A stretch of DNA of 64,000 nucleotides from Earliella scabrosa (GCA_022605405.1 JABYQQ010000002.1:2852001-2916000); one strand, 5' to 3'; numbered from the stretch's first letter, positions 1 through 11,260 are shown. Notes: generated from the sequence alone by a model not told the origin. Translations and numbers: made by a program.

Positions 1-434
1 CCCTCCTCCCCTCGTTCAGAAACCGAGGACGCACCTTCTTCAGCTCCTGCAGCACCGCGCGCATCTCCACCCCACCTCCCTCCCCATCTTTGCCCGATCC
101 CGAGCCCGAGCCCAAGTCCAAATCCTTGGGGGCGCGAGCGAGGACGAGCACCTCGACGCGGTCCTCCTCTACGTGCTCGGGCCGGCCGACCTCGCCAATC
201 GCGGGGTTCGCGCCCTCGAGCGGGAGGAATTGGCCTGACCGCTCGTATCAGCATCGGTGCAGGGGCGGAGGAGGAGGGGGAGGGGGGGAACGCACCGGTG
301 CCGGGGGAGACGAATGCGCAGCCACCGTACGCGCCGATGCGGCCGACGTGGAGCGGGAAGCGGGCGAAGAGGTGCTGGAGGACGGGTTGGGTGGAGGGGC
401 GGGGGGTGAAGAAGACGAGCTTGTATTTCTGCAT
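1..434 (-). CDS. NIF3-like protein (YqfO/NGG1-interacting factor 3 type), 5' part only
   Basis: Partial gene running off the left edge. The ATG is at 434 on the minus strand. Exon 1 is 434..296, a 61-nt intron is 295..235, exon 2 is 234..35, and a further donor (GTGCGT) starts at 34. The product begins M-Q-K-Y-K-L-V-F-F and continues with [22 protein letters not shown] and A-N-P-A-I-G-E-V-G. These are hallmark motifs of the small domain found in NIF3/YqfO-type proteins, where P-G-T-G-x-F-x-P-x-x-G-A-N-P is the signature. Splicing across the intron restores the G-Q-F junction, which supports the model. NIF3-family proteins are metal-binding and conserved, but their cellular role is poorly defined. 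A Gly/Ser-rich stretch near the end of exon 2 is an unusual insertion. The metal-binding residues cannot be judged because the rest lies outside the window. Confidence 0.8.
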   Translation of the reverse strand, partial: MQKYKLVFFTPRPSTQPVLQHLFARFPLHVGRIGAYGGCAFVSPGTGAFPPSPSSSAPAPMLIRAVRPIPPARGREPRDWRGRPARARRGGPRRGARPRSRPQGFGLGLGLGIGQRWGGRWGGDARGAAGAEEGASSVSERGEE

Positions 435-541
435 AGCGGTCGGAGACTCGGAGCAGCTGTGGACAGTGTGTGAAGCCTGAGAACTGAGATCCAACAGTGA
501 CCTTTTTTCAGTATGGATATAGTTTTGGCTGTCACAGTTGC

Positions 542-633
542 GGTGCTATAGTGTAGTGGTTATCACTTGGGATTTTGATCTCTTGGGCCGTAGCTATCTT
601 TCCCAAAACCCAGGTTCGAACCCTGGTAGCACC
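542..633 (+). tRNA. tRNA-Gln (anticodon TTG) with intron
   Basis: A cloverleaf can be folded by hand. The acceptor strand GGTGCTA (542-548) pairs with TAGCACC (627-633). The D arm is around 551-566. The anticodon stem TGGGA (568-572) pairs with TCCCA (601-605). The T arm is CCAGG / TTCGAAC / CCTGG (about 610-626). Loop position 33 is T574 and the anticodon TTG is at 575-577, followed by A578, giving tRNA-Gln decoding CAA. A 21-nt intron at about 579-599 sits one base 3' of the anticodon, the canonical place for a nuclear tRNA intron. Box A (TAGTGTAGTGG-like) and box B (GGTTCGAACCC) internal promoter elements are visible. The exact intron ends are inferred from stem pairing. Confidence 0.93.
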
Positions 634-1868
634 TTGCATAGGGATTCTTTGACCTTTTGCTTGACACGCGGATACACAGCAGGATGTCCAGTTGGCAATC
701 GCACTGTCGCAGTTGTGGGGTGTACTTACACTGGATACAAGACCAGGAGCTTTCATACAAGCCGGAGGATGGATAGTGGGTGGCGTCCTGTTGACGCCAA
801 AGATAGTTGAGCGCCAGTCCAGTGTCGCTCACCCAGCACTCCCTCGCACCTTTCACTCATATCCCCCTCTTCCCCCCTTTGGGATGACGCGACGCTAATC
901 ATCCCAGCATTTTTGCGAGGGCAATCACTCAACAACCGCAGCGGCGTTCACAGAAAGGTGAGTGTAGCTTCCACCAATATCTACCGTCGAGGATGTCCAA
1001 GTAAAAGGGTCGACCCCGCCGCACCGCACCGCGACGACGACGCGTCTTCCTCTTCTCTCTCGCCGTCCTTGTCATCGGCTCACGAGACCCCGGCGCGAAG
1101 GCACGCCCCCGAGCCCCCGAAAAGCGTCCGTACCCCGGCGCGCCAGTGCTCGAGACCACCGTGGCGCGCCTTAAGGCCGGACGGACAGCATCGTCCCGTC
1201 CCTCCGTGCTACGCGGTCTGGAGGGGGGATGTGCGGCTCGAACGTAGGTTCGCGGGCCTGGAGGATTCAGGGCGCGTGGACAAAGGCCGAGTCGACAGCG
1301 CGGGTGGGGGGCCTGCTTGCTTGCGTGGCGCGCTCCCCGGCTGCAGACGTCCGGAAGCCAAGCCTGGGCGGAGGAGCTCGACGCCGTCCCAGGTGGTCTC
1401 AGACGTGGATTTTACTTTTTGTTGTGTGGACGTGAGAGATGCTCGCTGTGAACAGCGGGGCGCGTGGCTGATAGCGTCCGGGCTCGAGATTAATGCCTGG
1501 GGCGCGTGGTGCTGCGCGTACAAGTGGCAGGAGCGGGGGCTTGTGCTGCTGGGGACTGTGGGTTCTGGTGGGGGCGCGGGAGGGCGTGGAGGCGCGTTTG
1601 AGCGTGTGCGTGTTGCGGTGGGGAGATGAGATCATATGCGTGGCGGGTGTTGCTCGTCCTGAGACTTTCTTTGCGCTGGTGTTTGTTTTCGTCTCAGATG
1701 CTGATTCACTGTGTGTCTTTCCAGGTGAGCTTTTGTGCCATGGTGAGAGGAGTGTATGTCCGTGGGATGGATGGACGGTGGGATGGAGGACGGACATGCA
1801 TTCAACACGGTCGGTTGCACCATCAGTCAGTCTTGTGCTCACATCGCTCCTCTGTAGTAATCACATAA
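634..1868. other. Intergenic region, no gene recognised
   Basis: About 1.2 kb between the tRNA and the J-domain gene. Several long open frames exist on both strands here, but they are GC-driven, overlap each other and show no domain. A pyrimidine-rich stretch lies at about 1030-1075. The last 200 bases probably hold the promoter and 5' leader of the J-domain gene. No TATA box or terminator can be assigned with confidence. Confidence 0.4.
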
Positions 1869-3442
1869 ATGGCTATGTTGCTCGGACTCCTCAAGTATGC
1901 GGGGTGGAACTACCTCCCGAGCCTAGCCACCCGCCAACTCCTCTCGTTTATCCACTCCGCCTATCACCGCCTGTTCGGACGACAAGCACCCCCGCCCGGC
2001 CACCCCGAATTCGTTCGAAATTATCGCTTCACGTACCTCTTTGTCGTCGTCACCTACCTGGTATACACCTTCTACGATGCCGCGACGACCGTGGAGCCGA
2101 ACTACTACCAGATGCTTGGGGTCGAGCCGACGGCCGACGATAACACGTTGAAGGCGGCCTTCAGGCAGTTTGCGAGAAGGTTCCACCCAGATCGCGTCGG
2201 CCCACAGGGAGAGGCGGTGTTCATCCAGGTGCGGGATGCGTACGAGGCGTTGAAGTCTCCTGTGAAGCGCTTTGCGTATGATAGGTGCGTTCCATCCAAG
2301 TCTCCCCCTTGTCTACCATGGCTCAGGTCGCATAGATTCGGACCGGATGCTCTGGAGTGGTCGCAGTGTACGACCCTCAGAGAGTATATCCGTCATGGAC
2401 TCATGCAAGCCTCCGGGTTCTACATCACCTCTGTCTGCATTCTCCTCCTTCTCTCGGCGTCAGGCCGACCAGGACCCGTCGCATACGTGAGTCTCCTCCC
2501 ATGTCTTTCCTGGAGAAGCGTTCACATGTCCCCACCAGTGGCGCTACATCCTCCTCGCACTCATCGCGGTCTACGAGATGCTCTTCATCCTCAACCCCTC
2601 GCCCGCCCCGCAGGCCTCCTCCACGCTCTCCTCTGCGCTCTTTTCCGACCCGACGGACGAGGCGCACACGACCCTCTTCACGTTCTTCTGGCCGCGCCGC
2701 GTCGCGTACCAGCACATCCGCTTCCTGCACTCGCTCTTCGTGCTCTGCTCCTTTGCGCTCTCGAACGTCGTCCCCGTGCTCTTCCCGTCGCCCACACCGG
2801 AGATGACAGAGAAGTGGATCCTGAACGAGGCGCAGCAGATCGTTGCGCACGCGAACGCCATCGCGCAGGAAGGTGCGCCCCTCCTCCTCCCTCCGTCCAC
2901 ATACCCCCTCCCCTCGCTTGGTGCTGACTGACTTCCCCGCAGCGAACGCGCAGGTGCAGACGCTCTTCCACGCGGCGCACGGCGCGGCGCAGGACTCGAC
3001 GTTCCCGTTCCTCGGCGAGCTCCCGAACGGCGGCCGGCCGGCGGACGACGTGGTGGGCACGCTCGCGGCGGAGCTCGAGAACCTCATACTCGAGACGCAG
3101 ATGCGCGCGGACGGGGGCCCGCTGAAGAGCGCGGTCGACAACGCGGTCGAGCGCAGGCGGCGCGAGATCGAGCGCGGAGATCGCGAACGGGAGAGGGTGG
3201 CGCACGAAAGGGAGAGGGCGGAGAGGGAGCGGGAGAGGTGGCCGCGGGGTGTGTTTGGCGGGACGCCGGCAGCGGAGGCGGCGTGGATGCAGCGGCATGG
3301 GATTGGGATTGGGAGTGGGAGTGGGAGTGGGGTCCCGCCGAGTCCGAACGGGAGCGTGTTTGGGGCTGGGGCGAACGTGTTGAATGGGTCGCCGCTGAGG
3401 AGGCCGTCGTACGTTCGGGGCCGGTCGAGGTCGTTGGGATAG
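1869..3442 (+). CDS. Membrane-anchored J-domain (DnaJ-type) protein
   Basis: Four exons: 1869..2284, 2336..2486, 2539..2872, 2943..3442, giving 466 aa. All introns are GT-AG and in phase. Hydrophobic segments lie at about residues 54-70 (F-T-Y-L-F-V-V-V-T-Y-L), 175-192 and 196-215, the last created by splicing into W-R-Y-I-L-L-A-L-I-A-V-Y. The J domain covers about residues 77-145 and carries the invariant H-P-D at 106-108. J-domain proteins stimulate Hsp70 ATPase through the HPD loop. The membrane segments suggest an ER-anchored co-chaperone, possibly Erj5-like, but side and orthology are inferred. The C-terminal third is a charged Arg/Glu coil (R-E-R-E-R-x repeats, about residues 390-420) followed by a short Gly-Ser repeat (G-S-G-S-G-S-G). 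No G/F region or zinc-finger domain is seen. The start was chosen as the first ATG of the open frame; ATG 1875 is an alternative. Confidence 0.85.
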
Positions 3443-4239
3443 AGCGGTGCGTGCGTGCGGTCATGTGTATCAGGTATCGTTCCGTTGCTATGAGTCTTTC
3501 TCGATGATTGTGTGTCTTCAAGACTGATCGTCGCTGGCAGTGTTGATCTTTGCGTGAGTTCCTCGCCGATTCAGTCAACGCTGTCTTCAGCCAACCAGGC
3601 TGTGCAGGGTTTAGGGAGCCTGCTTTCATGTCTGACCGTTCTAGGGAACTGCCGAAGTGTACCTGAAACCTTGATTTACAAGCAGGACAACGAGCTCAAC
3701 GTAGTTGGAGCAAACTGCCTCATTCGGCTGAGTGTAGACGACTTGGTCGGTAAGTCTCCGCATGATTTCCCGAACGTGGATGGGTCTTGACATATTCTCC
3801 TGTAGAAAAATCCTCGGGCCAAGTATTGGAAAACTTCTGGATTTCCGCTCTCCGTCCTCTGAGTGACAAGACTTGAAGTGGTTTCCTCCGATTACGATTG
3901 GAAAGAAGATCCGCGGTCGCGGACCCACACCGCCTTCGCGCGCCTCCCAACCACAAAACGGCGAAGCTCCGCGGCGCATGCCACCTCGAGGCCCACATCT
4001 CTTACACGGTCCGGTCGGGGTTTGACCACCTTGTGTTCCTCGCACTGTGGAATGTCACACGAGAAGGGGTTCGAGTCACTGCATCTGCGCTGCCTCGCCC
4101 TATTCCACAGCGTATACCCTGATATCGACTCCGCATGCATTCGTGCCATGAGGCTAATACGCCAGTGCAGCAAGTACACCGCCCCTTCTTGCGGGCCGTT
4201 CTCCACACGAAGAGCCTTGCTCGCGAGGAGAAGACGTTA
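3443..4239. other. Intergenic region with possible eroded exon
   Basis: No complete gene is seen. On the plus strand an exon-like stretch at about 3660-3750 (N-E-L-N-V-V-G-A-N-C-L) ends in a good donor (GTAAGT at 3751). It could splice to an acceptor near 3807 and read on for about 20 residues before a stop. I do not recognise the product. It may be debris of the gene family that follows. Confidence 0.25.
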
Positions 4240-4637
4240 TTGCCACCTATCTGAATGTTGTCCCTGCGTAGGACGAAGACTTCGTGGCGCTCGCCACGCA
4301 CCTCAAGGTGACGCGCCAGCCTGGGGTGCCTCTGCGGCTCCCAACTCGCCTACCTCACGCTCGGGAGTGCTCTGCACTTTGCGCGCTTCGTTGCCGGGCT
4401 ACTCGTCTGTGAGGACTCCGCCACAGAGAATGTGTCCCCCAGCATTTGCGGAATTGCGGTACTACTTCGCACAAGGAGGAGAGCGTCTATGCGATGTTTC
4501 CTTAACGCCGGTGTCTTTCGTCCCTGGCATCGCGGCGTGTCGGAGTCAGTCAAAGGACGCGCTGGACGTGTCAGCCATGGGAAGAAGTGCTGAAGCAGAT
4601 TGAGACACTGCGCCAGGTGCGGGATGAGCAGTACTAA
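4240..4637 (+). pseudogene. Remnant of an F-box/LRR-like paralog (C-terminal end)
   Basis: The last about 60 nt before the TAA at 4635-4637 read P-W-E-E-V-L-K-Q-I-E-T-L-R-Q. This matches the conserved C-terminus of the two complete paralogs downstream (P-W-G-A-V-L-E-R-L-E-M-F and Q-W-V-E-V-L-D-R-V-E-K-F). Just upstream, in another frame, A-A-C-R-S-Q resembles their E-C-R-K-R / E-C-R-R-R. Further back, E-D-F-V-A-L-A-T-H-L resembles D-A-D-I-A-A-L-V-A-G-L. The pieces occur in the family order but in different frames, so this is a degraded third copy. The N-terminal half is not recognisable. The 5' limit is a guess. Confidence 0.5.
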
Positions 4638-5059
4638 TTGATATCACTTGCACTGATTGGTTGTTGGTCCGCGTTACATTAGTATGTCGGCTCGGTCGTT
4701 TGCGTTCGAGTATTGTTCTCTGTATGAGCATACCTCACGGTGTCTTTGTAACACGGACCTCAGTAACCTCACAATATTGATCTTCTCGATACGACCACCT
4801 TTGCTGATGTTGATCCCGCTCAAATTCGTACTATATGCAATGGCGTCCACATTACACCAGCGATTCTCTTTCAGTTTCTCACCATAACGTTGAACATACC
4901 TACTCATCCCTGGTCTGTGGGCAAAGGGAAACGTGACACGCAGCGGCAACTATGGGGTCGTGGCTTCTCCATTACTACGCGGCCGGCTAAGCGACCGAGA
5001 GCGGTGACCCTGTCCTAGGAATGCGACCAGTCTCTGCCCAGACTTCAACTACAACCACC

Positions 5060-6873
5060 ATGACCGTCCCTCGCGCCCTCCTCATCCCTGACATCGTTGA
5101 AGAAATTGTCAACTCGGCCGCCACTGTTGGGACTCCAAAGGAAGTGAAACGACTGCTCGCCCGCCTAGGGCGGGTCAGTGTCATCTTTCGCGATCCCGTC
5201 GTTCGCCCGCTATGGACAGAGATGACTGTTCTTGACCCTCTGTTCAAGCTACTGGCGAACTGCGAAGTCATCCCCGGTTCACGTAGATACGTGGAACACG
5301 AGGACGAAGCTCAGGAGCCTACCCCGACGGCGATGCTGCGTCTCGGTGTGCGCGCCACCGAATTCGAGGATGAGATCGCTGCGGCGAGTCGTTTCCGCTT
5401 GGTGAGTGGGTTTAAACTACTTACTACTGTTGGCTGTCCACGTATGTCCGATTTCGCTGATGATGCTTCACTGTCTATGTGGATCAGACACTGAACGGAG
5501 CCATCACGATGCGAGACCTGGCACGATTTAGGGCTCGCGCCACCCTCATCCGGGTTCTACATCTTAACAGGAGCAGCGTAACATCCATGGACGGGCTGGG
5601 CTGGCAACGTCTGATCCAACAAGCTGGAGATCCTATCCTTCCGTCGCTTCATACCCTCACGCTGCCAGTGATGCCGCCCTATCCCATCGAGTCCCTCTTC
5701 CACATCTCTCCGTCGGTGCGCGACCTTACCCTCCTCTTTCCACGTTGGGACGTTGGAGGTTTCATTGACAACATACAAGCACTCTTCAACGGCGTCTTCG
5801 CCCGCGCACCGCTGCTCACACAGCTGAGGCTGGAATCGGAGAGCATGTCGCATCGCAAGCTTTCAGACGAACTCTTCCAACCCTGGGCCAGTCACCCGGA
5901 ATTTGATGACGACCTTTGGATGTTCAACATGCCTAACGACCCAGGGTCATCCATAGCCTTCAGCAACGCCCTAGCTCCCATCGGTATCCTCCAACATCTG
6001 GAAGTATTTCATATGGCAGCCATGAACACAGGGGTCGCGAGCGTGAATCTGCTTTGCGCATTGGCTACCCTTCCACGCCTCCACGACGTAGCGTTCAGTA
6101 TGGAGATTCCGGAGGGCGTACTGCTCAATGTTCAGCCGGGCTTCAACCACCTCACATCCTTGATGGTGTCTAACATCTCGGAGGTAGGGGAGCTCGCGGT
6201 CTTTGACTCTCCGCAGCTGCGCAACCTCAGCATCTACCACGGTGCATACCCAGACCCGAACATGTGCCTCGAAACGCTGCAGCTTGTTGGGCAGCGTTTC
6301 GTACAGCTCCGCCGCCTGTCCTGGACGGCGCATCTTCCCCAACACTCCATCACGAACGCCGGCGACGACTTCTTCGTCTCGCTCTTCCGTCCCCTGCGTA
6401 CCCTTGGTGCACTTGGGACGCTCATCCTCGACGTCGGCCGTGTTGTCGTGCGTGATGCCGACATCGCGGCGCTGGTGGCGGGCCTACCACATCTTCTCCA
6501 CTTCCAGTTCAAAATGCAAAAGGAGCACGGCCAACCGCCACCCTTGAGTGCGAATGCGCTCGTTGCCATCGCGCATTCCTGCCCTGCACTCCGATCGCTC
6601 GATATCGCTGGTGTGTACATCCCGGAGGCAGGTCTCGCCGAACTCGAGGCGTACGAGCCTGTCCTCCAGCTACAGCATCAGTTGCGGTCGTTGTACATCG
6701 AGGACCTAGAGTGCAAGTCGGAGAGCTTCTGTGGAATGATCATTGACATGACTTTCCCCGGGCTCGACATGAAGGAGTGTCGGAAGCGGTATGGGGAGAA
6801 AAACTTCCCGTCTAGGCCATGGGGGGCCGTCCTTGAGAGATTGGAGATGTTCCACCTTGAGCGCGAGGGGTGA
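5060..6873 (+). CDS. F-box/LRR-like protein, intact copy
   Basis: Two exons, 5060..5401 and 5488..6873, encode 575 aa. The start ATG has a good context (CCACCATGAC) and aligns with the start of the downstream paralog. Residues 1-60 (I-P-D-I-V-E-E-I-V, L-L-A-R-L, R-P-L-W-T-E) look like a degenerate F-box: a helix beginning with a Pro-Asp pair, then a later Leu-Trp pair. The rest is leucine-rich with irregular repeats such as L-H-T-L-T-L-P-V, L-T-Q-L-R-L-E-S, L-R-N-L-S-I-Y and L-R-S-L-D-I-A-G, as in the large F-box/LRR families of Agaricomycetes. If the F-box works, the protein would be a substrate receptor of an SCF ubiquitin ligase; that is inference. No signal peptide or membrane segment is seen. 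It belongs to a local tandem family with the next gene and a remnant upstream. Confidence 0.75.
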
Positions 6874-7172
6874 CCGGTGAGACACGCATCTTCGGAGAGC
6901 CTGAGTCGGAGTCTGATGTGTTGAAGTGACGGCTTCGGACAATGTCCATGATAAGAAGTTGGAGAGTTTCCTGTTTCCTATGCCTGTAGAGTCTTGCTCG
7001 TATCAGTACCAGTTGTCTCGCTTTCAATACAAATGCTCGTGGCTGCGTTCAACGGAACTTAAAGCTTGCGTCCGAACGTTTTGACTCAGAGCTGCGTGAC
7101 GTAGTGTCACACTAATACAAGCGGTACCCGATCGAACGGCGTTACCGCTCAACTCGAACCCCAACCACGACC

Positions 7173-8834
7173 ATGTCCCACCTGCACGCCCCTGTGGTTC
7201 CCGACATCGCGGAAGAGATCGTCAAATGGGTTACTGTTTTGCCTGCCACTCGAAGGGAAAAACGGCAGCTACTCGCACGCCTCGCGCAGGCTCACCCTAT
7301 CTATCGCAACCTTGTCACGCGCGCACTGTTCACGGAGCTGACGTATCTTGACCCGCTCTTCATGCTCTTGACAAACTGCACGGCTATACCGGGAGTCACC
7401 AAGTATGTAGATGACGAGGATGAGGATACTCAACCTGCAATGACGAGGCGCTTGGAGTTAGATGCACACGCTGAGGCGACTCGTTTTCGTCTGGTGAGCC
7501 GAGCTACCATGCATCTTGGCGCAAGAACTCATGCGCTTGCGGGAGCGAGCGAACCTCATTCAGACTTTGCATCTGCCGAGGTTCAGTGTACCTTCGCTGG
7601 ATCCCCCGAGTTGGCAACTCCTTGTGCAGCAAGCGGGAGATCCGCTTCTGCCATCCCTTCATACTCTTACTCTTCCGGTCACTCCACCTTATCCATTTGA
7701 ACCCCTGTTCCACATCTCGCCATCAGTCCGCAAGCTCTCCATCTTCTTCCCGCCCTGGGACGTCGGCAGTCTGCTTGACGGCATTCAGGGATTGTTCAAT
7801 GGCATCTGCGCGCGGGCGCCGAACCTTACCCATCTCAAGCTCGAATCGGAGTCTTATTTCAACCGCGACACGGATAGCGAACTCTTCAGCCCGTGGAATG
7901 GCCTCGACTTCCATCATGGGACGTTCAATGCCTCGTCGCGGACCTTCACTGACGCCCTCCCCGTCATCAACATCCTCCAAGATCTGGAGTTATTCCACAT
8001 GGCGTCCATCAACACCGGCATCGCAAGCGAAGCCTTGCTTCAAGTCTTATCTACTCTCCCTCGTTTACGCGATGTCGCATTTGGCATAGATCTTCCACAG
8101 GAAATCTTAGCTGGCGTACAACCAGGCTTCAACCATCTCACATCGCTGTTGTTGTCGAACGTCTGGAGGACGGATGAATTGCTTCTGTTCAACTCCCCAC
8201 ATCTTCGCAATCTCCGCATCCACCACTCTCCCAATCCTCATACTCGTAATATCCAACCCAACTCGTGCGTTAGGACGTTGGCCATCGTCGCACAGCGCTT
8301 CCAGCGTATTCGCCACCTACGATGGGCAGCATCCTTTGAGGACCTCGGTGCTATAAGCAACGACTTCTTCGACACAGTCTTCCGACCGCTCCTGAACCTC
8401 CGCGCGCTCGAGAGTCTTACCCTGGACTTCGACCGACTTGGTCGGGTGGTCGTGCGCGACGCCGACATTGCAGTGCTCGCCACGCGCGTCCCGCAGCTCC
8501 GCCATCTAGAGATCAAGTACCACACGTCCCGCAATGGACACCCGCCCTTGACCGCCCGTGCGCTCGTGGCGATCGCACAGGCATGCCCTTCTCTCCTCAC
8601 GCTCCACATTGCCGACGTATACGTCTCTGCATTGAGCACGCGCGAGGTTCGCTGTACCTTGCGGCTCTGGAGTGCGAGATGGTGGGCAGTTGTGCGATGA
8701 TCATCGACATGACCTTCCCGAAGTTGGACATCGCTGAGTGTCGGCGGCGGTCTAGGAAGATGAAGTGGCCGTGTGAGCAATGGGTAGAGGTCTTGGACAG
8801 GGTGGAGAAGTTCCATCAGGGGCGGGACGAGTGA
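7173..8834 (+). pseudogene. F-box/LRR-like paralog with two lesions (damaged or re-spliced)
   Basis: Close paralog of the gene at 5060-6873, starting M-S-H-L-H-A-P-V-V-P-D-I-A-E-E-I at 7173. Exon 1 ends in R-L at 7493, exactly where the intact copy has its intron. The homologous intron has collapsed: family-like coding (L-M-R-L-R-E-R-A-N-L-I-Q) resumes about 30 nt later in another frame. A usable acceptor (CATTCAG, ending 7563) would give a 70-nt intron and an open junction R-L-T-L-H-L, at the cost of about 14 conserved residues. Near 8630 the main frame (ending at the stop 8698-8700) loses the family sequence. That sequence continues in another frame from about 8640 as L-Y-L-A-A-L-E-C-E-M and runs to the TGA at 8832-8834. 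The family segment A-G-L-A-E-L-E is missing there. It is either a pseudogene or a shortened protein ending at 8700. Confidence 0.6.
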
Positions 8835-9204
8835 GTGTTGCGCAGGTTGGAAAGTACCTCCGTATTCCGTACGCGTCTGATCAATGAGAAGACTTGCAGA
8901 TGCTCAGCGTTCATCTGTCCGTGGTGGTCGGAGACTGTCAGTCGATGATCGCAGTTCACTAGGGTGTTGGAGTAACATCGCCTCATCATACTCCTCTTAT
9001 ATCTGAGTATCGTGCTGCCTCTTTATCCCATCTCACACCAGCGCATATCGCACTCCGCCTCTCATATAGCTTTGTGGTCCGGCGTGCTGCATACAGGCTG
9101 TGTGGGGGTATACGTTGGCTGCACAGTACCATGATGACAGGCCTCAAGATCGCGTCTCTTAGAGAACAACAGAATCGGTAAGACACTACCTTGCAGTAGT
9201 AACG
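8835..9204. other. Intergenic, nothing recognised
   Basis: No open frame with family signal and no repeat was noticed. It likely holds the 3' flank of the F-box-like gene and the promoter of the DUF6533 gene. Confidence 0.35.
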
Positions 9205-10882
9205 ATGCATCAACTGAGACCATTGTCCATGAATAGCGCAATATCGAGTTATAGCTTAGTTGCATCAACAGGTGCTATAGTCTCCTGAATATGCTTAACC
9301 CTGGCGGAACCTCACTGACATTTGCTATACAGCACTGTTGTTCTTCGACTTCGTGCTGACTTTCACAACGGAAGTTGAGCGTGTCTGGCGGTCCAAAGTC
9401 ACTGGCGCCACGCTTGTATACTACCTTTTGCGATACTCCGCCTTGATTGAGCGTTTATGTGAATGCGCCGAAACTTTCGTTCTGGACATGAATGATGAGG
9501 TGAGAGAACGTAGGGAATATGGAGGGGCTGCTAACGGTGTCACTACAGGTATGCGCAACAGTGATACACTTGAATGATGTCTCGATCACTTCAATATATG
9601 TAGCATGCGCTCGTGAGTGTTGTATCGCTTCTAACACGAAGACACTCTGATACCGGCCCAGTCATTACCATCCTGCGGGTATATGGAGTATCTCTACGAG
9701 AGCGGCGACTGCTCATCATTCTTGTTCCGCTAGCATCAGTGTCCCCTATCCTGGACCTGGTGAGCAAATCGTACCGCAAGGCCGGCTAAGATTGACCATT
9801 AAGTAGACACGGAGAATCGCTTCTACCTCCATTGTGTCCAATCGAGAGTGCATGCGGGACACATCGTTGCCTAGGACAACAGTTAGAGCGTGAGTAGAAT
9901 TCTTGACACCCATTTGCGTCATCTGAAGACCGTCTTTAACTTGAATACACATGCACATGAAGTCGTGAGTGCATTGCAGTGGTAGTTCTTTCAGCCTGCT
10001 GACTGCTTTGATCCGACAGTCTTCTTACTTGGCATAGCCTCGTCTACCGCAGCAAATGTGATATTGGTCACTTTGACATGGATCAAGACGTTGTCTATCA
10101 AGAAGCATTTCGTTCGCGGTGAAACGGTGCTACCTCTAACGGCATTTCTCTTCAAAGATGGTAGCTCCTTTTGCGCTGACCTTCTTTAATCTCCTGTTTG
10201 CTGACTTGATCCCTCAGGTACAACGTTCTTTGTGTACCTGCTCAAACCATAACTTCTGTCGACGAACACCTGCTGACCGAAGCACAGATTATTGATCTCA
10301 AACACCGCTGTAAGATACTCCACATCACGTTACATAGTATCTGTGCGTTTCTCGTCGTACCGCTATTACAGCTGAGTCGGAAAGTACATAATTATTTTGC
10401 TAATATCAGCGACTGTTTAGGGATCCGAGGTACGGAGGTGCCCCTGGGTTAGCGTTGACTAGTATCGCGAAACGCTGACCAGTTCATACCAGGCTGTCCC
10501 GACGATCGTCCTTGTGTGGCCCGCATTGTACCAAGTGTACGCCTGCCCCAATACCTCCACCAGACTGCGCAATGATGTCGACACGTCTAACGCCCTGTTC
10601 CACAGTATCTCTGTCATCATCTTCACGAGGTTCATTCTCAGCCTCCGCAGCCTCTACTTCACTAGCCCGGAGGACGATGGGCTGAACAACTGGGCTACAT
10701 CGTCAATTGCGCTCAGGCCCTTTCAAGGCATGACATCCTCTCGAGTCATCGGAAACCTGGCTGCTACTGTCAGAGCTAGCAGGGATGATCACGCTACGTG
10801 GGATGAAGAGGTTCATCCCGAGACGGAGCGATGTTGGGACGACCCGTTCATAGAAGGAATGACAGACGGGCGAGATCTCTAA
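9205..10882 (+). CDS. DUF6533-type multi-pass membrane protein
   Basis: Clear exons: 9205..9271, 9333..9499, 9549..9612, 9662..9759, 9807..9889, 10020..10160, one starting at 10218, and a last exon from about 10500 to 10882. The junction after exon 1 gives S-T-A-L-L-F-F-D-F-V-L-T-F, and the next stretch E-V-E-R-V-W-R-S-K with L-L-R-Y is the DUF6533 hallmark (D-x-x-L-T, E-V-x-x-x-W, R-Y). Later helices match the family: I-L-R-V-Y-G-V-S-L-R-E-R-R, then V-T-L-T-W-I-K-T, then F-K-D-G-T-T-F-F, then F-T-R-F-I-L-S-L-R. ATG 9229 is an alternative start. These proteins are abundant in basidiomycetes and have seven predicted TM helices; their function is unknown. The link between the exons at 10020 and 10500 is unresolved: an in-frame TAA follows soon after 10218, and one small exon between 9889 and 10020 is still needed for phase. 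The 3' half may therefore be damaged. Confidence 0.7.
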
Positions 10883-11260
10883 TGGTATGGTTTTCATACA
10901 GAGCTCAACCGCAACTCACACGAATCAGCTCACATAGATACTCTGTCGACGATGAGGAGTGACGCTGCTCACGGGGTATTCGCTGATAAGTGTTCGCAAT
11001 AACCACGATCGCTATTTGATGCTGTCATCATGAGACTGCGCACGTCCAGACGGTCCCGCGACAGAAGAAGCAATGCGTGAGAGCAATGTTAGACTGGCAA
11101 AATTAATGCCGGATCCGACAAGCTTCGAAGTACTTCTTCATTTCGCGAGAATAGCGCAAAGGCTGCCACAAGCGCTCATGCAGGGGACGTTGATCAGATA
11201 CGATCGCAACTGTCTTCCAGCTGTCTTCCAACACCTCTCGTCTGTCGACTGCAGGGAACG
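10883..11260. other. Intergenic, nothing recognised
   Basis: About 380 bases between the DUF6533 gene and the racemase-family gene. A short open frame overlaps the start of the next gene in another phase and has no family signal. Confidence 0.35.

Noticed and set aside
90..1842. Many overlapping long frames on both strands
   Set aside because: High GC content removes stop codons; the frames have Arg/Pro/Ser-rich translations, no introns consistent with a gene, and one set overlaps the recognised NIF3 exons.
3297..3340. G-G-G-A-G-T repeat in the J-domain gene as a separate microsatellite feature
   Set aside because: It is in frame and encodes the Gly-Ser repeat of the protein; it is simply part of the exon.
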